Shown: positions 1 to 5,661, counted from the first letter of the stretch. The stretch is 6,216 nt of DNA from Clostridia bacterium (GCA_017631215.1 JAGBTR010000178.1:1-6216), one strand, 5' to 3'. Notes: a model not told the origin generated them from the sequence alone. Translations and numbers: made by a program.

Positions 1-2117
1 ACTGCGATACCCGCACCAAGGAGGCCACCACGGGACAAGCCTTCGGCACTCTCCCCACCGCCCACCGCGCAGGCTACACCTTCGAGGGCTGGTTCACTCA
101 GCCCGACATCAACGGTGAAAAGGTCACCCCCTCCGATACCGTCACGTCCGAGGAGGATATCACGCTCTACGCCCACTTCACCAAAACCAAGGGCGCCAAG
201 AAAAAGAAGTCGACCTACCGCCTGCAAAAGACGGTGCTCATCGCGCTGATTTCTGCCATCGTCGTGCTGTCTGCCGTGCTCATCGGCGTCAACTACCTCG
301 TCAGCATCATTCCCTACGAGGACTACAACGGTGAAAAATACCGCGCCAAGCGTGTCGACGGCATCTACACCCTCTTTGACAGCGACGGAAACGAGGTGCC
401 CAAGAACAACGACGGCTACTATCTGACCGACCTCGGCACCCAGCTCTCGGTCAACCCCGACACGGGCGCGATCGAGGAGTACGCCGTGGTCTACGTCGAG
501 GGTAGAGAGGCGGTCGGCGCCAACAGCCGCATTCTGATGTTTGCACAGATCCGTCAGGCGGACATCGACCGCATCGAGGTCGAGAACCACCACGGCTCGT
601 TCACCTTCTACCACGACGAGGACGGCAACGTCCAGATCAAGGGCTTTGAGACGGACAAGGTGCTCATCGCCTACGACAAGGAAAAGTACGCCTACCTGTG
701 TGTCGGCGCGGGCTACCCGCTGACCATCCGCAAGCTGGACACCGCCGAGGTGCTCAAGCGCGGCTACGCCGAGTACGGTCTTGTCGCCGAGACGCGCGTG
801 GACGAGGAGGGCAACGAATACGAATACAAGCCCGTCCGCTACACCGTCACCTCGACGGCAGGCGTGTCGCACACCGTGCTGATCGGTGATCCCATCATCT
901 CGGAGGCGGGATATTACGTCAAGCTCGAGGGCGAGGAGTACCCGTCCGTCTATATTATGGGCAACTCGACCTACGAGAGCGCGCTGCTGTGCCGTGTCGA
1001 GGATCTTATCACCCCGATGCTGACCTATCCGACCACGCTCAACAACTGCTTCAACGTCGAGGATTTTGTCCTTGGCACCTACAGCGAGGATGGCAAGAAG
1101 ACCAACATCGACGTGGCATTTGACTACATCGACCTGACCGAGCGCGAGAATTCGATGTACTCGTCCGAGCCCTATCAGGCCAACGAGGGCGGCGGCTACA
1201 AATACAGCGGCTACCGTCTCAACGGCACCGAGCTGAGCAATATGACCCAGCAGCTGTACCAGCCCAGCATCACCCGCATCTGCAAGCTGGGTCTGACCCG
1301 CGAGCTGCTGACCGAGTACGATCTGGAGCAGCCGCGCCATATCCTGTACTATGACCTGCGCGTCGACCCCGACGGCGACGGAACGTTTGATGCGACCGTT
1401 GAGAACTCACTGCTCATCAGCGACAAGACGGACGCGGGCACCTACTACGTCGCCAGCTATCTGTGCGACGTGATCGCCGAGGTAGACCAGAGCTCGTTCT
1501 ACTTCCTGGAGTACGAGCCCATCGACTGGGTCAACGCCAACGTCATCTGGATCAACCTCGCCTTCCTGCGCACCGTCGAGCTCTCCGCGCCCGACTACCA
1601 TATGGTGCTTGAGATGGACAACTCAAAGACCGACCAGTCCAAGGCGATCAGCTCGGCCGACATCACCTTCACCATCAACGGCGAGACGCCCGACTACGTC
1701 GTCTACAAGGAGTCCTACGCCTCGGGCAACCGCACCGCCGAGACGCCCGTCTACAACCTGCGCCAGTTCTACAAGTCGCTGCTGTCGCTGACCATCGCGG
1801 GCAACGTCAGCGAGGGTCACTTCACGCTGACCGAGGAGGAGATGGCGGCCTACCGCGCGATGGACGACAGCGAATGCCAGCTCGTCATCCGCATCGACGC
1901 CGAGGATATGGCAACCAAGTACAACCCCACCTATAACAAGGAAAACAACAAGGAGTCGGTCGTCTACCGCTTCTACCGCTACTCCGAGGGTCGCTCCTAC
2001 CTGACCGTCAACGGCGAGGGCGAGTTCTTCGTCGACGCCTCCTTCGTGGAGAAGCTGATCGCCGACGCCAAGAGACTCGAGGAGGGTATCCTCATCGACG
2101 CGACCTCCAAGACGTAA
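1..2117 (+). CDS. Membrane-anchored DUF4340-like protein with N-terminal InlB-type B-repeat (5' partial)
   Basis: The reading frame is open from position 3 to the TAA at 2115-2117 (704 visible residues), so the true start lies left of the window. A GTG at 234 falls inside the transmembrane helix and is not the start. Visible residues 11-59 form an InlB/Listeria-Bacteroides B-repeat, with GTLPT, the hallmark AGYTFEGWF and a closing ITLYAHF. Residues 61-76 are rich in Lys/Arg, and 78-100 are a transmembrane helix. The rest resembles DUF4340: a YGL at 258-260 followed by VLIGDP and a GYYVKLEGEEYPSVY strand, then a similar second unit from YDLEQP (439-444) to GTYYVASY (from 479). In this family DUF4340 proteins often accompany gliding-type (GldG-like) ABC transporter parts, which could lie upstream; that is inference. 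By the positive-inside rule the DUF4340 part would be outside the cell. The biochemical role is unknown. The coding call is near certain and the domain names are likely. Confidence 0.85.
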   Translation, partial: CDTRTKEATTGQAFGTLPTAHRAGYTFEGWFTQPDINGEKVTPSDTVTSEEDITLYAHFTKTKGAKKKKSTYRLQKTVLIALISAIVVLSAVLIGVNYLVSIIPYEDYNGEKYRAKRVDGIYTLFDSDGNEVPKNNDGYYLTDLGTQLSVNPDTGAIEEYAVVYVEGREAVGANSRILMFAQIRQADIDRIEVENHHGSFTFYHDEDGNVQIKGFETDKVLIAYDKEKYAYLCVGAGYPLTIRKLDTAEVLKRGYAEYGLVAETRVDEEGNEYEYKPVRYTVTSTAGVSHTVLIGDPIISEAGYYVKLEGEEYPSVYIMGNSTYESALLCRVEDLITPMLTYPTTLNNCFNVEDFVLGTYSEDGKKTNIDVAFDYIDLTERENSMYSSEPYQANEGGGYKYSGYRLNGTELSNMTQQLYQPSITRICKLGLTRELLTEYDLEQPRHILYYDLRVDPDGDGTFDATVENSLLISDKTDAGTYYVASYLCDVIAEVDQSSFYFLEYEPIDWVNANVIWINLAFLRTVELSAPDYHMVLEMDNSKTDQSKAISSADITFTINGETPDYVVYKESYASGNRTAETPVYNLRQFYKSLLSLTIAGNVSEGHFTLTEEEMAAYRAMDDSECQLVIRIDAEDMATKYNPTYNKENNKESVVYRFYRYSEGRSYLTVNGEGEFFVDASFVEKLIADAKRLEEGILIDATSKT

Positions 2118-2133
2118 GAGATACGGAGATACG

Positions 2134-2167
2134 AGGGAGGAACTTTTTTGCAAAAAAGTTCCTCCCT
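2134..2167. terminator. 34-bp perfect palindrome after the DUF4340 gene, probable terminator-like hairpin
   Basis: Arms of 17 bp (2134-2150 and 2151-2167) are exact reverse complements with no spacer. In RNA the central T and A runs would give a long hairpin with a small loop. It begins 16 nt after the stop codon, which suits a 3'-end element working in either direction. No T-run follows the stem; a C-rich then A-rich tail (2168-2184) follows instead. A textbook Rho-independent terminator is therefore not shown. The same plan, stem plus C-rich and A-rich tail, recurs after the next two transcription units at 2999 and 5662. Confidence 0.6.
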
Positions 2168-2304
2168 GACCCCTCCTCAAAAAACATATGGGGAAGGGAA
2201 GGCGCTCGCCGTTTTGTATGGTGGGTAACTCCCTTAAGAAGCGCTTGAAAAAAGACTCTGCCCCAAAAAATTTTGAATATGGGAAACCCCTCCCCCCATA
2301 CCAA
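2168..2304. other. Non-coding spacer segment, AT-rich patches, no gene seen
   Basis: This stretch between the palindrome and the three-arm module holds A-runs and short C/G-runs. TATGGG (2278-2283) can pair with CCCATA (2295-2300). TTGAAA at 2245-2250 resembles a -35 box but has no good -10 at the right distance, so the promoter of the downstream maf gene is not identified. Open frames crossing the stretch have no ribosome binding site or recognisable product. Confidence 0.4.
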
Positions 2305-2350
2305 GCCTCTCCCCGCGGGAGCGGTGGCACGCGCAGCGTGTCGGAGAGGG
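2305..2350. repeat. Three-arm palindromic intergenic module (orientation 1)
   Basis: CCTCTCC (2306-2312) can pair either with the nearby GGGAGCGG (2317-2324, one mismatch) or perfectly with the distal GGAGAGG (2343-2349). Between them TGGC leads into a small stem, CACGC (2328-2332) with GCGTG (2336-2340). A module with the same plan but different sequence lies in the opposite orientation at 5928-5984. This suggests a dispersed palindromic repeat family. It ends 10 nt before the maf ribosome binding site. Confidence 0.55.
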
Positions 2351-2360
2351 CAAACCACAC

Positions 2361-2365
2361 AAGGA
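2361..2365 (+). promoter_or_regulatory. Ribosome binding site of maf
   Basis: AAGGA lies 9 nt before the ATG at 2375. It decides the start: the frame is open further upstream from an ATG at 2273, but that codon has no comparable site and would add a repeat-derived tail ahead of the MKFILAS start typical of Maf. Confidence 0.75.
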
Positions 2366-2374
2366 ACAACAACG

Positions 2375-2974
2375 ATGAAATTTATTTTAGCCTCCGCCTC
2401 CCCCCGCCGCCGCGAGATGCTGGCGAATCTGGGGCTGGCATTTACCGTTCTGTCCGCCGACGCGGACGAATCGAGCGACGAGCGCGACGGTGCGCGGCTT
2501 TGTGAGCTGTTGGCTTGTCGCAAGGCGCAAGCGGTCGCAGACGCACTGACCGAGCAGGGAAGCGCGCCCGACGGAGAGACCGTCATCATCGCCGCCGACA
2601 CGGTGGTCATCAGCCCCGACGGCGAGATCTTAGGCAAGCCGCGCGACCGCGACGACGCCGTCCGTATGCTGCGCGCGCTGTCGGGCAAGACCCACCGCGT
2701 GGCGAGCGGCATCGCCGTGATGGTCGGCTCGCGCCTCTGCTCCGCCCACGAGCAGACCGAGGTGACCTTCGCCCCCTTGACCGACGCCATCATCGACCGC
2801 TACGTCGATTCGGGCGAGCCGATGGACAAGGCAGGCGCCTACGGCATCCAAGGCACCGCATCCCTCTGGATCTCGGCCATCCGCGGCGACTATTTCAACG
2901 TCGTCGGTCTCCCCCTCCACCGCCTTGAAACGTTGCTGAACGAAAGCTTCGGTCTAACGCTCTGGGATGCGTGA
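2375..2974 (+). CDS. maf: Maf-family nucleoside triphosphate pyrophosphatase (YhdE type, predicted dTTP/UTP)
   Basis: This 199-residue cytosolic enzyme is predicted to hydrolyse non-canonical or excess nucleoside triphosphates to monophosphate and pyrophosphate. The start LASASPRR (5-12) matches the Maf signature LASxSPRR. Other family residues follow in order: Glu32, Lys50, AADTVV (73-78) with Asp75 as the expected catalytic residue, GKPR (87-90), LSGKTHRV (102-109), and SGEPMDKAGAYGIQG (146-160) with Gln159. The last motif and NVVGLPL (175-181) match E. coli YhdE and B. subtilis Maf closely, favouring the dTTP/UTP subfamily over the YceF (m7GTP) type. Length is normal for the family and no residue is missing. 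In B. subtilis maf lies just upstream of radC-mreBCD and in E. coli just downstream of mreBCD; here an MreB homologue follows after a 543-bp spacer. Overproduced B. subtilis Maf blocks septation, so a link to cell division is known. Confidence 0.95.
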   Translation: MKFILASASPRRREMLANLGLAFTVLSADADESSDERDGARLCELLACRKAQAVADALTEQGSAPDGETVIIAADTVVISPDGEILGKPRDRDDAVRMLRALSGKTHRVASGIAVMVGSRLCSAHEQTEVTFAPLTDAIIDRYVDSGEPMDKAGAYGIQGTASLWISAIRGDYFNVVGLPLHRLETLLNESFGLTLWDA

Positions 2975-2994
2975 GGAACGATGCAGGAGAACGC

Positions 2995-3244
2995 GCAAGG
3001 GGGATTTTTGGAAAAATCCCCCCTGCACCCCCAAAAACTTTTAAAAAAAATAATTGGATTGGCGCGTTAGCCATCTTCCTTTAGCCCAACAACTTCAGAC
3101 TCATTTTGGGGCCCCTGCCCCAAAGTCCGTTAGCTGCGGAGTTGCTTGGCGAATGAATAAGCCCCGCCGTTTTTGAGAATGCTTCCATCCGCACTCCACC
3201 AATTTCGCTATGTGGGAGATGCGTTCACCCAAGCAAAGCATCGC
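2995..3244. repeat. Mosaic intergenic repeat, copy A
   Basis: Two blocks recur downstream of the CPBP gene in the same orientation. Block 1 (2995-3134) matches 5658-5797 without gaps at 130 of 140 positions, and most mismatches fall in the A-rich linker 3044-3058. Positions 3136-3155 then match 5846-5865 exactly. Block 2 (3193-3244) matches 6025-6076 at 47 of 52 positions. Block 1 holds a hairpin at 2999-3022 and a second stem, TTTGGGG (3105-3111) with CCCCAAA (3118-3124), both conserved in copy B. No transposase, terminal repeat or target duplication is visible. It begins 20 nt after the maf stop codon. Confidence 0.85.
2999..3022. terminator. Hairpin after maf, terminator-like
   Basis: Arms GGGGGATTTTT (2999-3009) and AAAAATCCCCC (3012-3022) pair perfectly around GG. 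The stem starts 24 nt after the maf stop codon. It is followed by a C-rich tail and AAAAACTTTT, not directly by a T-run, so intrinsic termination is plausible but not proved. TTTTTGG (3005-3011) could instead pair with CCAAAAA (3031-3037) in the tail. The identical hairpin lies at 5662-5685. Confidence 0.55.
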
Positions 3245-3351
3245 CCCCCTCGCCAACCCGTCTTGGAGGCGGTGCCGAACAAGACGGAGGCATCGCACTG
3301 CCCAAAACCTCCAAGCCGCGCCTTGCGTAGCGAAGCGAAGCACCGAAGCGG
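3245..3351. other. Non-coding part of the maf-mreB spacer, with a covarying hairpin
   Basis: CCGTCTTG (3258-3265) pairs with CAAGACGG (3280-3287) across a 14-nt loop. The equivalent place in copy B (6091-6124) has CCATCTTG pairing with CAAGATGG, so one base pair changed on both sides. Positions 3288-3351 contain short AGCGAAGC-type iterations and no gene. Frames on either strand are repeat-derived and lack ribosome binding sites. Confidence 0.5.
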
Positions 3352-3400
3352 CTTGCAATTGGGGTTGCAAGGGGTATTAGACCCCTTGCCTCGTTTTCTT
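3352..3400 (+). terminator. Overlapping alternative hairpins, terminator or attenuator candidate upstream of the mreB-like gene
   Basis: GCAAGGGG (3367-3374) pairs with CCCCTTGC (3382-3389), followed a few bases later by GTTTTCTT, giving a terminator-like fold. An earlier stem, CTTGCAA (3352-3358) with TTGCAAG (3365-3371), uses bases 3367-3371 of the same arm, so the two folds exclude each other. This is the plan of an attenuator, but no ligand-binding domain or leader peptide is visible. It may equally be another repeat module. It lies about 120 nt before the start codon. Confidence 0.35.
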
Positions 3401-3401
3401 G

Positions 3402-3433
3402 GTTCGTTCTTTGGCGAGCGCCAAAGAATGAAC
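3402..3433. repeat. Long near-perfect hairpin in the mreB-like leader
   Basis: TTCTTTGGCG (3407-3416) and CGCCAAAGAA (3419-3428) are exact reverse complements separated by AG. Pairing extends outward to 3402 and 3433 with one G-T wobble, giving a 15-bp stem. No T-run follows it. Its function is unknown and it fits the palindrome-rich character of this spacer. Confidence 0.5.
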
Positions 3434-3445
3434 ACCAAAAAAGCC

Positions 3446-3487
3446 CCCGAGCGCCTATTTCGGCAAAGCCGAAATAGAGTGCGAGGG
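3446..3487. repeat. Hairpin just upstream of the mreB-like ribosome binding site
   Basis: CTATTTCGGC (3455-3464) pairs perfectly with GCCGAAATAG (3468-3477) around AAA. Beyond a bulged A the stem continues with GCGC/GTGC and, past a small internal loop, CCC/GGG (3446-3448 with 3485-3487). It ends 16 nt before the ribosome binding site at 3504. If transcription starts upstream, the mRNA would have a strongly folded leader. Confidence 0.5.
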
Positions 3488-3503
3488 TAAATAGAAGAAA
3501 AAC

Positions 3504-3510
3504 AAAGGAG
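3504..3510 (+). promoter_or_regulatory. Ribosome binding site of the mreB-like gene
   Basis: AAAGGAG lies 7 nt before the ATG at 3518. The same heptamer with the same spacing precedes the downstream CPBP gene, suggesting similar translation strength for the pair. Confidence 0.8.
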
Positions 3511-3517
3511 TACCACC

Positions 3518-4498
3518 ATGACCTCTCCCCTCGCTGTCGACCTCGGCACAACCCATACCCGCATCAGCCGCAAGGAACACGTGCTGATCCAGCGGTTTCC
3601 CTCTGCCGTCGCCATCAACGCCAGAACGGGTGAGCAGCTCGCCATCGGCAAGGACGCCCTTCCGATGCTCGGCCGTACCCCCGCAGGTGTCCGTGCCTGC
3701 CGCCCCCTCCAATACAGTGCCGTCGCGGACTACGATCTGGCCGTGATGATGCTCCATACCTTTTTTAAGCAAGCGCAGGCCATCGGCTTTTTGCAGCGAC
3801 CGACCGTCATCGCGTCCGTCCCCCACGGTCTGACCGAGGTCGAGACGCGCGCGCTGGAGGACGTTATGCGCGACGCAGGCGCCCGTGCCGTGTCGCTCGT
3901 ACCGCACGCCGTTGCCGCCGCACTGGGCGCAGGTCTCAACATCTCCAGCCCCCACGGCTCGATGATCGTCGACGTGGGCGGTGGAACGACCAAGGCAGCC
4001 GTCCTTTGCTACGACGGCGTCATCAGTGCCAAATCCAGCCGCGTGGCAGGTGACGAATTTGACCGCGCCATCGTCTCGCATCTGCGCGCCGCCTACGGCG
4101 TCGCCATCGGCGAGCAGACCGCCGCCGCGCTCAAGTGCCGCATCGGCTCGGCGCACCCCGCCATCGATCGCGGTGCCGTGACCGTCAGCGGTCGCGACGT
4201 ACAAAACGGCCTTGCCACCACCGTTGAAATTTCGTCGGCGGACGTGTGCGAGGCGCTCCGCAAGCCCATCGGGCGCATCGTTCGCCTCGTGCGGCTGACG
4301 CTGGAGGCCGCGCCCCCCGAGCTGAGTGCCGACATCTCGACCACGGGTCTGATCCTGTGCGGAGAGAGCGCGCGTCTGCCGGGTCTTGCCAAGGTGCTGG
4401 CCAACAGCACGGGCATTCGCGTTACGACCGCCAAGGAGAGCGGCGATTGCGTCATCCGAGGTCTTGAGCTGGCCGCCGAGCGACCCTCACGCAGCTGA
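3518..4498 (+). CDS. mreB: Divergent MreB/Mbl-family actin-like protein
   Basis: The 326-residue product is the usual MreB size. MreB is a bacterial actin that forms membrane-bound filaments guiding side-wall peptidoglycan synthesis. Matches to B. subtilis MreB run end to end: VDLGTTHTR (7-15, phosphate 1), IGKDA..MLGRTP (43-55), DVGGGTTK (152-159, phosphate 2), RVAGDEFDRAI (175-185), and PPELSADI (266-273). Asp8 and Asp152 are kept. Two sites depart from the family. The EEPxAAA motif, whose second Glu is the catalytic residue matching actin Gln137, reads PHAVAAA, putting His130 there. The adenosine motif GGG reads GES (282-284). The short N-terminus lacks the extra residues seen in B. subtilis MreB, but a hydrophobic loop (GFL, 90-92) at the known membrane-contact region remains. 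mreC and mreD do not follow. It may be a second MreB with slow or no ATP hydrolysis. Family membership is near certain; the specific role is not known. Confidence 0.9.
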   Translation: MTSPLAVDLGTTHTRISRKEHVLIQRFPSAVAINARTGEQLAIGKDALPMLGRTPAGVRACRPLQYSAVADYDLAVMMLHTFFKQAQAIGFLQRPTVIASVPHGLTEVETRALEDVMRDAGARAVSLVPHAVAAALGAGLNISSPHGSMIVDVGGGTTKAAVLCYDGVISAKSSRVAGDEFDRAIVSHLRAAYGVAIGEQTAAALKCRIGSAHPAIDRGAVTVSGRDVQNGLATTVEISSADVCEALRKPIGRIVRLVRLTLEAAPPELSADISTTGLILCGESARLPGLAKVLANSTGIRVTTAKESGDCVIRGLELAAERPSRS

Positions 4499-4506
4499 AT
4501 CAACAC

Positions 4507-4513
4507 AAAGGAG
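4507..4513 (+). promoter_or_regulatory. Ribosome binding site of the CPBP gene
   Basis: AAAGGAG lies 7 nt before the ATG at 4521, inside the 22-bp gap after the mreB-like stop codon. It fixes the start at 4521. The frame is open upstream to 4386, but that part overlaps the mreB-like gene and has no supporting site. Confidence 0.85.
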
Positions 4514-4520
4514 TTTCGCC

Positions 4521-5636
4521 ATGGCAAACGATCCCAATCTTGATTTTTATTCCTTGTCCGTCAACCCAACGCCGACCGAGCCAACCGAGCCGACCGACGG
4601 CAGTCCATCGCCCGAGCCGAGCCCCGACCCCGAGACTGTCCGCGCCGCGCGGAGCACCGCCTCGCGCGTTGGGTGGGGTATTCTCATTCTGTGCCTTGTG
4701 TGGGTGGCTCTGTCCGAGATCATCGCCATCGTCGCGCTGACCCTCAAGCCCGAGTGGCAGACGTCGACCGTTTTTCTGTCGCTGGCAAGTATGGTTCCGC
4801 TGTATGCGGTGGCCCTTCCCGTGTCATATCTGGCTATGCGCCGTATGCCGACCGCACGACCCGAGCGTCGCATCGCGGTAGACAAGCGGCTGTTTGCGCT
4901 GCTCCCCTGCGCCTACGCGCTGATGATGGGCGGCAACCTGCTCGGCAACACCGTGATGGGAATGATCTCGGCCGCCACGGGCTACAGCTTTTCCTCCTCG
5001 CTCGAGGTCTCGCTGGGGATGCCGCTGTGGCTGAGCGCGCTGCTTGTCGTGGTGATCGCGCCTTTTTTTGAGGAGCTGATCTTCCGCAAGCTGCTCATCG
5101 ACCGTCTGCTGCCCTTGGGCGAGTTTGCGGCGGTGGTCTTGACCGCGCTTTTGTTTGCCATTTTCCATTTTAACCTTTACCAATTCTTCTACGCGGGGCT
5201 GCTCGGCGCGCTTTTGGCGCTGATCTATCTGCGGACGGGCAGCTTCGGGCTTTGCGTCGCGATGCACGCCTCGATCAATTTCCTTGGCGGCATTCTCCCG
5301 ACCTACCTGATGGAGCTTTCCCACTACGAAGAGCTGCTTGCGATAACCGCCGACCCCGCTATGAGCGCCGAGGCGCTGATGGAGTTTCTGAGCGCCAACA
5401 GCGTCGGCATTTTCCTGCTCTTCCTCTATCTCTTGCTGATGGGACTGCTCGCCATTGTGGGCGTCGTCCTGCTCATTGTCTTCCGCAAAAAACTCGCGCT
5501 CAATCGCCGCGACGGCGAGCTTGCTCCCGCCGCGCGCAACCGCGCCCTCTTCCTCAATCCCGGTATGATCGCCCTTCTTTCCTTCGCCGTCTTGTTTACC
5601 GTCCTCACGCTCATTGCTTCAGCCACGCCGCTGTAA
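4521..5636 (+). CDS. CPBP-family intramembrane metalloprotease (CAAX protease/Abi)
   Basis: This 371-residue polytopic membrane protein has all three CPBP (PF02517) motifs: EELIFR (184-189, EExxxR), FAIFH (212-216, FxxxH) and HASIN (249-253, HxxxN). Glu184, Glu185, His216 and His249 are the expected metal and catalytic residues, so it should be an active intramembrane endopeptidase. Hydrophobic segments lie near 50-74, 83-106, 125-150, 168-183, 201-217, 221-237, 242-260, 296-321 and 345-367. The first 45 residues are a hydrophilic Pro/Glu/Thr-rich tail with PTEPTEPT, and a large loop (262-295) plus two helices follow the catalytic core. CPBP roles in bacteria vary (bacteriocin immunity and maturation, peptide processing, cell-wall control as with S. 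aureus SpdC), so the substrate is unknown. The 22-bp spacing implies co-transcription with the MreB-like gene, hinting at an envelope role; that is inference. Confidence 0.9.
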   Translation: MANDPNLDFYSLSVNPTPTEPTEPTDGSPSPEPSPDPETVRAARSTASRVGWGILILCLVWVALSEIIAIVALTLKPEWQTSTVFLSLASMVPLYAVALPVSYLAMRRMPTARPERRIAVDKRLFALLPCAYALMMGGNLLGNTVMGMISAATGYSFSSSLEVSLGMPLWLSALLVVVIAPFFEELIFRKLLIDRLLPLGEFAAVVLTALLFAIFHFNLYQFFYAGLLGALLALIYLRTGSFGLCVAMHASINFLGGILPTYLMELSHYEELLAITADPAMSAEALMEFLSANSVGIFLLFLYLLLMGLLAIVGVVLLIVFRKKLALNRRDGELAPAARNRALFLNPGMIALLSFAVLFTVLTLIASATPL

Positions 5637-5661
5637 GTGGGGACGCAAGAGTACGACGCAA

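Noticed and set aside
234..2117. GTG at 234 as the start of the first gene
   Set aside because: It lies at the first residue of the transmembrane helix, has no ribosome binding site, and the frame continues upstream through a clear B-repeat to the window edge.
2245..2280. Possible promoter for maf (TTGAAA, then AT-rich sequence)
   Set aside because: At 17-nt spacing the -10 position reads AAATTT, and the better GAATAT lies too far downstream; too weak to call.
1623..2372. Long minus-strand frames over the DUF4340 gene, maf and the spacers
   Set aside because: They are shadow frames from GC-rich codon use, with low-complexity Arg/Val/Gly-rich products, and they run through palindromes and opposite to well-supported genes.
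2273..2374. N-terminal extension of Maf from the ATG at 2273
   Set aside because: The added residues come from the palindromic spacer, resemble nothing in Maf proteins, and have no suitable ribosome binding site; ATG 2375 has AAGGA at 9 nt and gives the standard Maf start.
3101..3370. Minus-strand open frame in spacer 1, sharing ERISHIAKL with a frame in spacer 2 (5840-6205)
   Set aside because: The shared peptide follows from the shared DNA repeat (3193-3244 and 6025-6076). Flanking parts do not align in frame, and no start site or known family supports translation.
3353..3380. Possible promoter TTGCAA, 16 nt, TATTAG
   Set aside because: Each box matches the consensus at only four of six positions, and the stretch is better explained by the overlapping hairpins.
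2975..3517. CRISPR array, tRNA or rRNA in the repeat-rich spacers
   Set aside because: Repeats are neither short and regular nor evenly spaced, no cas genes are present, and no cloverleaf or rRNA signature was seen.
4386..4520. Extension of the CPBP protein back to 4386
   Set aside because: It overlaps the MreB-like coding region in another frame and lacks a ribosome binding site, while ATG 4521 has AAAGGAG at 7 nt.
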